Shown here one piece after another: positions 43,534-52,287 of a stretch of 64,000 nucleotides of DNA (positions within the stretch are counted from its first letter, which is position 1; the number at the start of each line of letters is the position of its first letter). The stretch comes from Mycobacterium asiaticum (GTDB lineage: Bacteria > Actinomycetota > Actinomycetes > Mycobacteriales > Mycobacteriaceae). The notes under the pieces were generated by a model that did not search any database, had not been told where the DNA came from, and saw only the letters and a list, made by a program, of their open reading frames with translations. The stretch spans positions 50,433 to 114,432 of the forward strand of contig NZ_LZLS01000086.1 of assembly GCF_001673365.1 (NCBI RefSeq), written 5' to 3'. The position numbers were made by a program, and so were the translations under genes.

Positions 43534-43539
43534 CAGCGA

Positions 43540-43989
43540 TCAGGTCAGCTTCAGATCACTGGGCCCGGCCGCGGCTAGAGCGTCGTCCACGGTCGCATAG
43601 ATCGGCAGGTGCGCACCCAGCCCGCAGGCTTGCACGACGCGCGCAACGATTTGTGTGTTGGTCACCAGCCTGAACTCCACGCCGCGCTCCCGGCACTGCT
43701 CGGCCGTCTCGGCCAACACGGCGTACGCGCAGCAGCCCAGGAAGTCGACGTCGGTGACGTCGACTACGAAGGGCCCCGGTGCGGAGGCGGTGGCGGCCGC
43801 TTCGGTCACCAACTTGCGCCAGGTGTGCTCATTGCAGGCGTCGACCTCACCGCCGGCGTGGATGATCACCGCCTCGCCGCTGCGGTTGGTTATCGCGCGC
43901 AGCGTGCTGCACGCGTCGCCGAGTTCGTTGACCAGACGGGTACTGAGGGTCAGGTGTGTGGAAACTGATTCTGCAATGACCAGGCTCAT
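43540..43989 (-). CDS. STAS-domain anti-sigma factor antagonist-like protein
   Basis: This 149-residue protein has an N-terminal 35-residue extension and a STAS domain (VIIHAGGEVDACNEHTWRKL, FVVDVTDVDFLGCCAYAVLA). The loop that in SpoIIAA-type proteins carries a phosphorylatable Ser reads LGCCAYAVL, with cysteines instead. It therefore may be a non-phosphorylated or redox-sensing antagonist of a SigF-type anti-sigma factor. It resembles Rv2638 by position next to dedA (from memory). Confidence 0.85.
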   Translation of the reverse strand: MSLVIAESVSTHLTLSTRLVNELGDACSTLRAITNRSGEAVIIHAGGEVDACNEHTWRKLVTEAAATASAPGPFVVDVTDVDFLGCCAYAVLAETAEQCRERGVEFRLVTNTQIVARVVQACGLGAHLPIYATVDDALAAAGPSDLKLT

Positions 43990-44097
43990 CGTGCGCTCCT
44001 AATCGGCCGGCGTTGGGGACAACGCCGCGATGGATGCCCGCCCTTCGCGTCTGAAGACAGACAGATTAATCGCCTTGTGAGTATCAGTTCTATAACA

Positions 44098-44115
44098 AGA
44101 CAGGGCGGTCTGTCT
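44098..44115. promoter_or_regulatory. operator-like inverted repeat upstream of TetR gene
   Basis: AGACAG-GGCGGT-CTGTCT has perfect 6-bp arms and lies 13 bp before the ATG of the regulator at 44129. A further AGACAGACAG is at 44055-44064. The position suits autorepression. Confidence 0.6.
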
Positions 44116-44128
44116 ACACGATCGATAT

Positions 44129-44749
44129 ATGAGTATGGTGAGGATCGCTATGCCATCGCCCGAGGTCATGGATCCTGGTAAGCCGGCCGTGCCCGCCCGT
44201 GAACGGATACTCGGCGCGGCCTACGAGTTGTTCAGCAGGCGAGGAATCCGGGCCGTAGGCACCGACGAGGTGATCGAGCGTGCCCAGGTGGCCAGGGCGA
44301 CGCTGTATCGGCACTTCGCGACCAAAAACCAGCTGGTGCTGGCCGTGTTGGAGCGGCGGGAACAGCTGTGGACGCACGGGTTGATCGAGCAGCAGTCCGC
44401 CTCCCGCGGGAGCACTCCGGAAGAACAGTTGCTGGCGATCTTCGACGTCCTGCACGAGTGGTTCCAGAACCGCGACGGCTACGAGGGCTGCTCGTTCATT
44501 AACGTGCTGCTCGAATTGGGCGCCGATCATCCCGCAGGCCAGGCCAGCATCGCCCACATCGACCACGTCCGCGACATCGTCCGGCATCGCGCTCTGGCCG
44601 CCGGGTTGCGTGACGTCGAGACGTTCGCGTCGTCCTGGCACATCCTGATGAAAGGCGCCATGATTCTGGCGGCCGTCGGGGACATGAATGCCGCTCAGCA
44701 CGCCAAGGAGATGGCGCGCAGCCTCATCGAGCAACATCGGCCGCGATGA
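44129..44749 (+). CDS. TetR-family regulator
   Basis: This 206-residue regulator has a standard TetR HTH at about residues 40-72 (VGTDEVIERAQVARATLYRH) and a YcdC-like C-terminal domain with YEGCSFINVLLELGADH. Starts at 44129, 44135 or 44150 are all in frame. It is preceded by an 18-bp inverted repeat likely to be its own operator. It ends 19 bp from the convergent dedA gene. Confidence 0.87.
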   Translation: MSMVRIAMPSPEVMDPGKPAVPARERILGAAYELFSRRGIRAVGTDEVIERAQVARATLYRHFATKNQLVLAVLERREQLWTHGLIEQQSASRGSTPEEQLLAIFDVLHEWFQNRDGYEGCSFINVLLELGADHPAGQASIAHIDHVRDIVRHRALAAGLRDVETFASSWHILMKGAMILAAVGDMNAAQHAKEMARSLIEQHRPR

Positions 44750-44768
44750 CCGCGAATTGACTGCTACT

Positions 44769-45437
44769 TCAAACGGCTTTTTCCGGTTCCGCGGTGCCCG
44801 CCTTGAGGTGGTGTTCTTCCTCGAGTTCGGCGATCGCGCGGGAGGTTCGTTCGCGCAGCAGTATCGCGGCCGTAATGCCGAAGATGACCGCGACGAGGAG
44901 TCCGACCCAGGAAAACCGCGACATCCACCGTTCGGCGGCCACGCCGGCGTAGTACACCAACGCGGTGGTCCCGCCGGCCCAGCAGATGCCGCCGGAGATG
45001 TTGGCCACCAAGAACCGTGGGTACGGCATCTTCAACGCTCCGGCCAGCGGCCCGGCGAAAATGCGCAACAAGGCGATGAAGCGGCCGAAGAAAACCGCGC
45101 GCACACCCCAGCGGTTGAAGGTGCGTTCGGCAAGCATGACGTGGCCGGGGCCGAAGTGCTTCGGGAATCGGCGGCCGAGCCGGTCGAACAGCGGCATCCC
45201 GAACCGGCGACCGATCGAGTAACCGATCGAGTCGCCCACTACCGCACCGATGACGGCTGCCGCTCCGACGCCCACCGGGTTCACCGCCAGTTCGTGATGC
45301 GACGACATCAACGCGGCACTGAACAGCACGATCTCACCGGGTAGCGGGATGCCGAGGCTTTCGAGTCCGACGACACCGCCGACCACCAGATACACCGCGA
45401 GGGGCGGGATTGACTGCAGCAGGGACGCGACATCCAT
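44769..45437 (-). CDS. dedA: DedA-family membrane protein
   Basis: This 222-residue DedA/SNARE-associated membrane protein has GLESLGIPLPGEIVLF, GDSIGYSIGRRFGMPLFDRL and the core motif FFGRFIALLRIFAGPLAG, with four to five hydrophobic segments. DedA proteins act in lipid flipping and membrane homeostasis. M. tuberculosis has dedA (Rv2637) next to a STAS gene, the same neighbour as here. The C-terminus is a charged cytosolic tail. Confidence 0.9.
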   Translation of the reverse strand: MDVASLLQSIPPLAVYLVVGGVVGLESLGIPLPGEIVLFSAALMSSHHELAVNPVGVGAAAVIGAVVGDSIGYSIGRRFGMPLFDRLGRRFPKHFGPGHVMLAERTFNRWGVRAVFFGRFIALLRIFAGPLAGALKMPYPRFLVANISGGICWAGGTTALVYYAGVAAERWMSRFSWVGLLVAVIFGITAAILLRERTSRAIAELEEEHHLKAGTAEPEKAV

Positions 45438-45493
45438 GGATAAAGGATGCCTGACCGGCGCCGGTTACGCGCTAGATCGGGCTCGATACTGTC

Positions 45494-47158
45494 GTGGCGG
45501 ACGACAGCGCAGGAGTGCCCGTGGAATTCAACCTTGCCCAGGTGTTCTCGGCAGTGGCCGCGGCCAACCCGGACCGCGAAGCCATCGTGTTCGGCGACCG
45601 GCGATTGAGTTTCGCGCAAGTCGAGCAACGCGCCCGTCGCTTCGCCCGGGCGCTGCACGACTGGGGGCTGGGCGTCCGGCGTGAGCGATCGGAGTTGGCC
45701 CCGCACGAATCCGGCCAGAGCCACCTCGGTCTGTACCTGGCCAACTGCAACGAGTTCCTCGAGGCGATGATGGGCTCGTACCTGGCCCGGGTCGCCCCGT
45801 TCAACGTCAATTACCGCTATGTTGCCGACGAGTTGGTGTACCTGATCGACAACGCGCACGCGGACGCGCTGGTGTACCAGGCGCGGTTCGCGCCGGTACT
45901 ACGGGAGGCGCTGGCGCGGGTGCCGCGTCCGATCCGGCTGATCCATGTTGACGACGAGTCCTCGAACCAGCCACTACCGGGGGCTGTGCGCTACGAGGAG
46001 CTGCTTGCCTCGGCTATGGGCGAGCCGCTGTCGCTCGTTCCGTCGCCGGACGATCTCTACATGCTCTACACCGGCGGCACCACCGGAATGCCCAAGGCGG
46101 TGCTGTGGCGCCAACATGATATCTACGTCAACGCGATCGGCGGGCGGACCTTCGGCACCGGCGAAGTGGTGAGCAGCCTGGAGCAGATAGTCGAACGGTC
46201 GCTCCCGGACGGGCCCGGTTCGATGACGGCCGCGCCGCTGATGCACGGTGCGGCGCAATGGGCGGCGCTGATAAACCTATGCGCCGGAAGGCCTTTCGTC
46301 ATGGCGCCGACCACCACCCACTTCGATCCGGCCGAACTCCTCACGATCGCGAGTAGGGAACGGGTGGCGTCGTTGTCGATCGTCGGAGACGCTTTCGGGC
46401 GGCCGCTGATCGAAGAGCTCGAGGCCGGTGACTACGACTTGTCCGGGCTGTTCGTCCTCGTCACCGGTGGTGCCGCGTTGAGTGCGCCACTCAAGCAACG
46501 CTTGGTGGAGTTGTTGCCGCACTTGACAATTCTGGATGCGGGCGGTTCTTCGGAGTCGGGATCGCAAATGGGCCAGGTGTCCAGCCGTCTACAGGCGGCG
46601 TCGGGTTTGTTCGCGCCGAACCCGGGGGCGGTTGTGGTCAGCGAAGACCTGACTCGGATTTTGTCGCCGGGCGACGACGAGATCGGCTGGCTGGCCCAGC
46701 AGGGCCCAATTCCGTTGGGATACCTCGGCGATCCGGTCAAGACTGCGCGAACCTTCCCAGTCATCGAAGGGATCCGACACTCCGTACCTGGCGACCGGGC
46801 ACGCTGGCACGCCAATGGCCAGATCGAGCTGCTGGGTCGGGACTCGGTGACCATCAACTCCGGCGGGGAGAAGATTTTCGCCGAAGAGGTCGAAGCCGCG
46901 ATCAGTGCACATCCCGCGGTCTACGACGTCATCGTCACCGGGCGTCCGAGCTCGCGATGGGGCAACGAGGTCGTCGCGCTGGTGCAATTAGCCGAGGGCG
47001 CAACGGCGGACGCCGCGGGCATCATCGCCGAGGCTTCGCGCCATATCGCCCGCTACAAACTGCCCAAGCAGGTGATCTTCCGCGCGCAGCTGCAGCGGTC
47101 ACCTTCCGGCAAAGCCGACTATCGCTGGGCCAAAGATCAAGCGATGCAGGCTATTTGA
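45494..47158 (+). CDS. acyl-CoA synthetase (FadD-like), copy 4
   Basis: This 554-residue ANL-superfamily ligase resembles mycobacterial FadD3/FadD17/FadD19-type enzymes. It has [20 protein letters not shown] (P-loop), [28 protein letters not shown] and [16 protein letters not shown], with the lysine near [10 protein letters not shown]. The GTG is 56 bp from the divergent dedA start. Its last 8 bp overlap the convergent PPE gene. Likely acid: a sterol-type or other bulky acid; not determinable. Confidence 0.9.
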   Translation: MADDSAGVPVEFNLAQVFSAVAAANPDREAIVFGDRRLSFAQVEQRARRFARALHDWGLGVRRERSELAPHESGQSHLGLYLANCNEFLEAMMGSYLARVAPFNVNYRYVADELVYLIDNAHADALVYQARFAPVLREALARVPRPIRLIHVDDESSNQPLPGAVRYEELLASAMGEPLSLVPSPDDLYMLYTGGTTGMPKAVLWRQHDIYVNAIGGRTFGTGEVVSSLEQIVERSLPDGPGSMTAAPLMHGAAQWAALINLCAGRPFVMAPTTTHFDPAELLTIASRERVASLSIVGDAFGRPLIEELEAGDYDLSGLFVLVTGGAALSAPLKQRLVELLPHLTILDAGGSSESGSQMGQVSSRLQAASGLFAPNPGAVVVSEDLTRILSPGDDEIGWLAQQGPIPLGYLGDPVKTARTFPVIEGIRHSVPGDRARWHANGQIELLGRDSVTINSGGEKIFAEEVEAAISAHPAVYDVIVTGRPSSRWGNEVVALVQLAEGATADAAGIIAEASRHIARYKLPKQVIFRAQLQRSPSGKADYRWAKDQAMQAI

Positions 47159-49001
47159 AGAAGCCTGACTCGTCGTCCCGGGTATTCCAGCCACCGGAGC
47201 TGCCGGTGCCGGAGACGTTCACGCCGGAACTGTAGATGCCCGAGTTGCCGATCCCCGCGGTGTGATCGCCGCTGTTGAAGAACCCGGCGTTGCCGTAGCC
47301 GGTGTTGTAGAACCCCACATTCCCAGGGGATCCCGCGTTGTGCCCACCCGATGTCATACCGAACGAATCCGCCGACACGTTCTGGAAACCGGACGTGGCA
47401 CTACCCGTATTGAAGAAGCCGGATACGTAGGTGCCGGCGGTGTTGAACCCGGAGTTGACGGCGCCGATCGGGGTGACGGAAGCGCCCAGGCCGGTGATGA
47501 AGTTGGCCGAGTTGAACATGCCGGTGTTGACACTCCCGGCGTTGAACATGCCGGTGTTGAAGTAGCCGGAGTTGAAGAATCCCGTGTTGGTTCCGAAGCC
47601 GGTGTCATAGGGCGCGAAGTCGGGGAAGTAGCCGCTGTTGAACGCCCCGGTATTTCCGGAACTCGCGTTGGCGAAGCCGACATTGTCGTAAAAGACGTTG
47701 CCGAAGCCCATGTTGCCTTCGCCGGAGTTGCCGTTGCCGAAGTTGTGGTTCCCACCATTGGTGAAACCGGTGTTGACCGAGCCTGCGTTCCAGAAGCCGG
47801 TATTGGTGCTACCGGCATTGCCGAATCCGAGGTTGCCGTTGCCCGAGTTGAAGAACCCGATGTTGTTGTCACCCGAGTTGAAAAAGCCGATGTTGTTGTT
47901 GCCTGTGTTCCCGAAGCCGGTGTTCCCCAGGCCGGTGTTCAGTGCGCCGATGCCGACTTGGTTGTCACCGGTGAGGCCGAAGCCGACGTTGTTGCTGCCG
48001 GTGTTGCCGAAGCCGAAGTTGAAGCTGCCTTTGTTGCCGAAGCCGAGGTTGGAGTCGCCGATGTTTCCGCTACCGAAGTTGAAGGAGCCGAAATTGCCGC
48101 TGCCGAAGTTGCTGCTGCCCCAGTTTCCGAAGCCGCGGTTTCCGTCGCCGACATTCCCGCTACCGAAATTACCGCTGGCGTTTTGGTAGGGGCCGTTGAA
48201 GCCGACGCCGTTCCCGCTGCCGAAGTTGAGATTGCCGAAATTGCCCATGCCGAAGTTGGTATAGCCGACGTTCCCACTACCGAAATTGCCGTTGCCCCAG
48301 TTGCCGCTGCCCAGGTTGGCGTTCCCGAGATTTCCGCTGCCCAGGTTCGCATTGCCGTCGTTGCCGCTGCCGAAGTTGGTGTTGCCCCAGTTACCGCTGC
48401 CGAAGTTGGTGTTCCCGAGGTTTCCGATGCCCAGGTTCCATGAGCCGGTGTTGCCGATGCTGGTGTTCAAATCGGCCAGACCTGCCAGGGGTCCCTGCCA
48501 GGGCGACAGTCCCGCGGCCGCGACCGATGCCCCACCGTGGTAGCCGAGCAGCGCGGCCACGTCGGCGGCCCAGAATTCCTCGTAGATGCTTTCGGCGGCC
48601 GCGATCGCGGGCGCGTTCTGCCCGAACAGGTTGGAGACCACCAACTGCACGAAGGCGTTGCGGTTAGCCGCGATCGCCAGTGGGTGGACGATCGCTGCTC
48701 GCGCCGCTTCGAATGCGCTCGCCACCGCGCTGGCCTGAGAGGCAGCACTGGCCGCACTGGCCGACGCCGCGTTGAGCCAACCGGCATAAGGTGCCGCGGC
48801 AGCCGTCATCGCCGCTGCTGCAGGACCCTGCCACGCCTGAGCGGCCAAATCCGAAGTCACGGTAGCGAACGACGACGCGGCGGTGCTCAGCTCTTCCGCC
48901 AGACCTGTCCAGGCCGTCGCTGCTTCCAGCATCGGTGCGGATCCCGCGCCGACGAACATACGCAGCGAATTGATCTCAGGGGGGAGGGAGAAAAAACTCA
49001 T
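47151..49001 (-). CDS. PPE family protein, MPTR subgroup
   Basis: This 616-residue protein has an N-terminal PPE domain ([20 protein letters not shown]; helices to about residue 180, with [10 protein letters not shown]). A long region of NxGxGN/FGSGNxG pentapeptide-type repeats follows (about 180-600). PPE proteins are exported by ESX-5 and are often partnered with PE proteins through EspG5; no PE gene is adjacent. The 258 bp upstream to the IclR gene hold no other gene. Confidence 0.95.
   Translation of the reverse strand: MSFFSLPPEINSLRMFVGAGSAPMLEAATAWTGLAEELSTAASSFATVTSDLAAQAWQGPAAAAMTAAAAPYAGWLNAASASAASAASQASAVASAFEAARAAIVHPLAIAANRNAFVQLVVSNLFGQNAPAIAAAESIYEEFWAADVAALLGYHGGASVAAAGLSPWQGPLAGLADLNTSIGNTGSWNLGIGNLGNTNFGSGNWGNTNFGSGNDGNANLGSGNLGNANLGSGNWGNGNFGSGNVGYTNFGMGNFGNLNFGSGNGVGFNGPYQNASGNFGSGNVGDGNRGFGNWGSSNFGSGNFGSFNFGSGNIGDSNLGFGNKGSFNFGFGNTGSNNVGFGLTGDNQVGIGALNTGLGNTGFGNTGNNNIGFFNSGDNNIGFFNSGNGNLGFGNAGSTNTGFWNAGSVNTGFTNGGNHNFGNGNSGEGNMGFGNVFYDNVGFANASSGNTGAFNSGYFPDFAPYDTGFGTNTGFFNSGYFNTGMFNAGSVNTGMFNSANFITGLGASVTPIGAVNSGFNTAGTYVSGFFNTGSATSGFQNVSADSFGMTSGGHNAGSPGNVGFYNTGYGNAGFFNSGDHTAGIGNSGIYSSGVNVSGTGSSGGWNTRDDESGFFK
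47190..48470 (-). repeat. MPTR repeat tract in PPE gene
   Basis: Tandem 15-bp-based coding repeats giving Asn-x-Gly-x-Gly-Asn units. Long open frames on the plus strand across this tract are side effects of the repeat. Confidence 0.9.
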
Positions 49002-49259
49002 GGCGCGGTCCTCTCGAATGGCGCGCCGCGCTGTCTACCAGCTCGACTCCCCGACCCTTCAACAACGCGACGCTGGGAGAAAGGTACAGAAAACGAAGGC
49101 GTTGTATGTGCGTTTCCGAAGAAATTTGTCGTTGGAGCATTTGTTGCCAGCACTTTCGGCGGAACAGCGTCGGGGCCGAAATTGCTGGTAGACGGCGTGG
49201 AGCGGGCGCGCCGGCAGTTGCGTTCTCGGTGTGCCGGCAGCACGGGATAGTCTCGCCAG

Positions 49260-50024
49260 ATGCGGAATGAGGCGCCGCAGTACCCGATCGAGTCGGTCGA
49301 CAATGCGCTGAAGTTGTTGCTGCTGTTGGGCGAGCAACCGCAGATCCGACTAAGCGAAGCCACCCGGTACCTCGGCGTGGCATCATCGACCGCCCACCGG
49401 CTGCTGGCGATGTTGACCTACCGCGGCTTCGTGCGCCAGGACCCGGAAACCAAGGCATATCTGCCCGGTCCGGCGTTGACCAGCGTGGCGTTTGCGATCT
49501 TCGGGCGCATCGACATTCAGCGCACCGCGATGCCAATAATGCGTGGGCTCAGCGAACAACTCGGCGAATCGATTCACGCCGGGATTCTCGACGGTGCCAG
49601 CGTCCGTTTCATCGCCGCCGTCGAGGGACCGAAGGCGGTACGGGTGGCCTCCCGGTTGGGGCGCACGATGCCGGCGCACTGCACGTCGACCGGCAAGGTC
49701 TTGCTTGCTCAGCTGTCGAAACCCGAACTGCGGCAACTATTTCCGCATGAAACCCTGGAATCCGTCACCGCCCGGTCGATTATCAGCCGCGCCAAACTGG
49801 AATCAGAATTGTCCCGCATCAGGGAGCGCGGATACGCCACCAATCGCGAAGAGAGCGAGGAAGGTGTCGCCTCGGTGGCGGTGCCGATACCGACTCGCGC
49901 GCCCGGACTGCGGCTCGCGCTGAACGCCGCTGCCCCGCAGAACCGCTTGCCGAGCTCGAAGTATGGGTCAGTTGCTGCCGCGCTCGTCGAGGCAGCCAAG
50001 CAGATTGGTGATCAGCTGGGCTGA
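49260..50024 (+). CDS. IclR-family transcriptional regulator
   Basis: This 254-residue regulator has an N-terminal winged HTH (RLSEATRYLGVASSTAHRLL, residues 24-45) and an IclR effector domain with GESIHAGILDGASVRFIAAV and GRTMPAHCTSTGKVLLA. IclR proteins such as PcaU/PcaR control protocatechuate and phthalate genes with aromatic effectors, so it is the likely regulator of the Rieske/pca genes that follow. It ends in a 13-bp overlap with the convergent decarboxylase-type gene. Confidence 0.9.
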   Translation: MRNEAPQYPIESVDNALKLLLLLGEQPQIRLSEATRYLGVASSTAHRLLAMLTYRGFVRQDPETKAYLPGPALTSVAFAIFGRIDIQRTAMPIMRGLSEQLGESIHAGILDGASVRFIAAVEGPKAVRVASRLGRTMPAHCTSTGKVLLAQLSKPELRQLFPHETLESVTARSIISRAKLESELSRIRERGYATNREESEEGVASVAVPIPTRAPGLRLALNAAAPQNRLPSSKYGSVAAALVEAAKQIGDQLG

Positions 50025-50740
50025 TCCCGGCTCAGTCGGGCAATCTCATGCCGCCATGTCGACTCGACGTTGAAACCAGATCCCAAGTCCGGCAGCTCAT
50101 CCCAGTCGGCGTCGTCGATCACGTGCAGCGTGCCGCCGGCCATGCGCACCCGAAGAGACATGCGGGCCAACTCGTTGAGGCTGATCGCCTGGAGGATGGC
50201 TTGCTGCACGCTGTCGGCGGTGCTGGTGATGCCGTGCCCGCGGCAGATCACCACCGGCGCATTGCCCATCGCGGCCACCATCTCCTTGCCCAGCTGTGAG
50301 TTTCGGATCAGCACGGCGCGTCGGTAGACGGGTACACCGGCGCGGGCCAGCCATGAGCCGGGAATGTCGTACGCGCCGTAGATGGGTCGGATGGTGATGC
50401 CGGCGAGGTCCGCGGCAACGACGTCCGGGGGGTGTAGGTGCGCCACGGCCCGGTGCCGCGCGCTGGCTAGCATCGTCTCGGCGTGGATCGGCAACTCGTT
50501 GGGTACTCGGTAGCCGTCGAGTTCGCCTGCGGCTCCGGCCTTTCCGTCGAAAGTGATCAGCCGGATGTCGCTGGGTTTGGTGAAAGCAAGTCCGGTATCG
50601 GTATCGCTACGGCAGCGGATGAGCATGCGGTCCTCGTCGATTCGCAGACTCAGGTGGCCGAGAATGCCGTCAACTAGACCGCGGGCCGCCGCGACGCGGC
50701 AGCCTTGGGCCACCAGAGTGCGCTCGGGTAGCCAGTTCAT
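50012..50740 (-). CDS. class II aldolase/adducin family protein, probable aromatic decarboxylase (PhtC-like)
   Basis: This 242-residue class II aldolase-fold protein has the metal-binding AHLHPPDVVAADLAG segment and VVICRGHGITSTADSVQQA. In the actinobacterial phthalate pathway the 3,4-dihydroxyphthalate 2-decarboxylase (PhtC) belongs to this family. Here it follows a dihydrodiol dehydrogenase, so the same step is inferred, giving protocatechuate. The ATG at 50740 overlaps the SDR stop (ATGA); the frame is open further upstream but inside the SDR gene. Confidence 0.82.
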   Translation of the reverse strand: MNWLPERTLVAQGCRVAAARGLVDGILGHLSLRIDEDRMLIRCRSDTDTGLAFTKPSDIRLITFDGKAGAAGELDGYRVPNELPIHAETMLASARHRAVAHLHPPDVVAADLAGITIRPIYGAYDIPGSWLARAGVPVYRRAVLIRNSQLGKEMVAAMGNAPVVICRGHGITSTADSVQQAILQAISLNELARMSLRVRMAGGTLHVIDDADWDELPDLGSGFNVESTWRHEIARLSRDQPS

Positions 50741-51531
50741 CTTGTCGTACCCAGTCGGAATCCACCGTCGGGATGAATGGTCTCGCCGGTGATCCCGCGG
50801 GACCGTTCCGAAGCCAGGTACACGTAACTCCACGCATGGTCCTCGCCGGACAGGGCGACGTTGAGCGGAGTGCGGGCGGCCAAATCGGTTGCGCGGTTGG
50901 GGGAGTCGTCGAGGCGGATGCCGTCCAGGCCGAGGCTGGCCAGCCCCCGCAGGTCGGTATTTAGCGTTCCGCCCGGGGCAACGCCGTTGACCCGAATGTC
51001 TGGTGCCAGTTCGTGTGCCAAGGCGGTCACTAGTCCCCGTACCGCGAACTTCGATGACACGTACAACACACCGCCGCGTCCGGGATAGTACGCGGACGTG
51101 GACTCGGTCAACACGATCGAAGATCCCGCCTGTGCCTGCAGTGCCGGCAACGCGGCTTTGACCGACTGCAATTGGCTCAGCACGTTGGTGCGGAACATCT
51201 CGTCGAACGCCGGTGCCAGATCGGTCGCGTCGACATCGACGAGGCCGCGGTAGAAGTCGAACACCCCGACGCAGTTGACCAGGGTGTCCAGGCCGCCGAA
51301 GGCATCCACTGCCGCCGCAACCGCCCGGTCGTCGGCCTCGGGAGTGGTGGCGTCGCCGTCGACCACCGGGACCTCGGGAAGCTCGTCGCGCAGCCGGCTG
51401 CACTTGTCCGGATCACGTTCCAGGACGGCGACTTTCGCACCTTCAGCGCGAAACGCGTCGACAACTGCCCGGCCGATACCCGAGCCGGCGCCCACCACCA
51501 GCGCGCGCTTACCCTCAAGCCATCCGGTCAT
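50737..51531 (-). CDS. dihydrodiol dehydrogenase-like SDR
   Basis: This 264-residue SDR has the cofactor motif VVGAGSGIGRAVVDAF, NCVGVFDFYRG, and the catalytic Ser/Tyr/Lys in ESTSAYYPG and YVSSKFAVRG. It resembles BphB/HcaB-type cis-dihydrodiol dehydrogenases, which rearomatise the product of a Rieske dioxygenase to a catechol. That fits its operon place after the dioxygenase genes. Its start overlaps the end of the 83-residue gene by 17 bp. Confidence 0.88.
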   Translation of the reverse strand: MTGWLEGKRALVVGAGSGIGRAVVDAFRAEGAKVAVLERDPDKCSRLRDELPEVPVVDGDATTPEADDRAVAAAVDAFGGLDTLVNCVGVFDFYRGLVDVDATDLAPAFDEMFRTNVLSQLQSVKAALPALQAQAGSSIVLTESTSAYYPGRGGVLYVSSKFAVRGLVTALAHELAPDIRVNGVAPGGTLNTDLRGLASLGLDGIRLDDSPNRATDLAARTPLNVALSGEDHAWSYVYLASERSRGITGETIHPDGGFRLGTTR

Positions 51532-51766
51532 CGTGGCTCTCCGGCTCGTCGGGCAGCAGCGGGTCTCCGGCTTTTCCGACCATGGCCGTCAGCGTACGGG
51601 TGTTCTGCCAGGTGAGTGCCTCCACCTCGAGCGCGTCCAGGGTGATCGACTGCCCCGTCCTGGGTGCGCTGATCAGCAACCGTGATCCGTTGCGGGTTTC
51701 CACCCGTTGCACCACCACCTCGGTGAATTCGTTGGCGAAGGTGATGGGCTCACCGACGGGGTTCAC
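51515..51766 (-). CDS. small hypothetical protein in dioxygenase operon
   Basis: This 83-residue protein starts at a GTG overlapping the stop of the beta-subunit gene (GTGA) and overlaps the SDR gene by 17 bp. It has no cysteine, so it is not the missing ferredoxin. It has TFANEFTEVVVQRVETRNG and RTGQSITLDALEVEALTWQN, a compact beta-rich look with an acidic tail. The tight overlaps on both sides argue that it is real. Function unknown; I do not recognise the family. Confidence 0.7.
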   Translation of the reverse strand: MNPVGEPITFANEFTEVVVQRVETRNGSRLLISAPRTGQSITLDALEVEALTWQNTRTLTAMVGKAGDPLLPDEPESHDDRMA

Positions 51767-52287
51767 AGGAACACCGCCAAATTCTGCATCCGCAGCACCG
51801 ACTCGTCGACAAATATGTTGCGGTGCGCCAACTTCCACGCCTCAGTGCTGGCATCCCAGCGCAGTAGGTCGTCGCGCCCACAGGACAATAAGGCGCTGTC
51901 GTTGACGTCGCCGCGGCTGCGGAACAGCAGTTCTGCGGACTCGGCGCGCAGCTGTCCCGGCTCGTCGCATTCGAATGTGCGCACGTTGGTGATGAAGTGG
52001 CGCAGCCGCGACGGGGGATCCTCGGCCCAGACGTGCTCGGTGCCCATCCGTGCCACGCGCTGGCTCAACGAGTACTTGTCCTCGTCGAAGTGAGCCATGC
52101 CGGGAGCGGTGTCGAAGCCGGCGCCGCGGGCCGTGGTGACGCGCACCGGCATCACGTAGCGGATGTCGTCGGTCATGGTGTCCAGCCACGCCTCGTAGTG
52201 TTGGGCGTCGAGCAGATAGGCCTCGTCCACCAGGAACTGATGCGCCTGTAGATGGCGAATGTCATTGAAAGGGAGGGGTTTTCTCAT
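51763..52287 (-). CDS. ring-hydroxylating dioxygenase beta subunit
   Basis: This 174-residue small subunit of a Rieske non-heme iron oxygenase has the SnoaL/NTF2-like fold: QFLVDEAYLLDAQHYEAWLD, DDIRYVMPVRVTTARG, HFITNVRTFECDEPG and the C-terminal HRNIFVDESVLRMQNLAVFL. It has a structural role in an alpha3beta3 hexamer. The ATG at 52287 overlaps the alpha-subunit stop (ATGA). Confidence 0.92.
   Translation of the reverse strand: MRKPLPFNDIRHLQAHQFLVDEAYLLDAQHYEAWLDTMTDDIRYVMPVRVTTARGAGFDTAPGMAHFDEDKYSLSQRVARMGTEHVWAEDPPSRLRHFITNVRTFECDEPGQLRAESAELLFRSRGDVNDSALLSCGRDDLLRWDASTEAWKLAHRNIFVDESVLRMQNLAVFL

Noticed and set aside
47262..48443. A 393-codon open frame on the plus strand across the PPE gene
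   Set aside because: Repetitive Val/Glu/Ala composition mirrors the MPTR repeat on the other strand; the PPE domain shows the real frame.
37365..48470. CRISPR-like tandem repeats
   Set aside because: The repeats are short coding repeats inside PE_PGRS and PPE genes, without unique spacers of constant length or cas genes.
50741..51403. N-terminal extension of the class II aldolase reading frame
   Set aside because: The extension is Arg/Gly-rich out-of-frame SDR sequence; the ATG at 50740 with a 4-bp overlap gives the normal family length.
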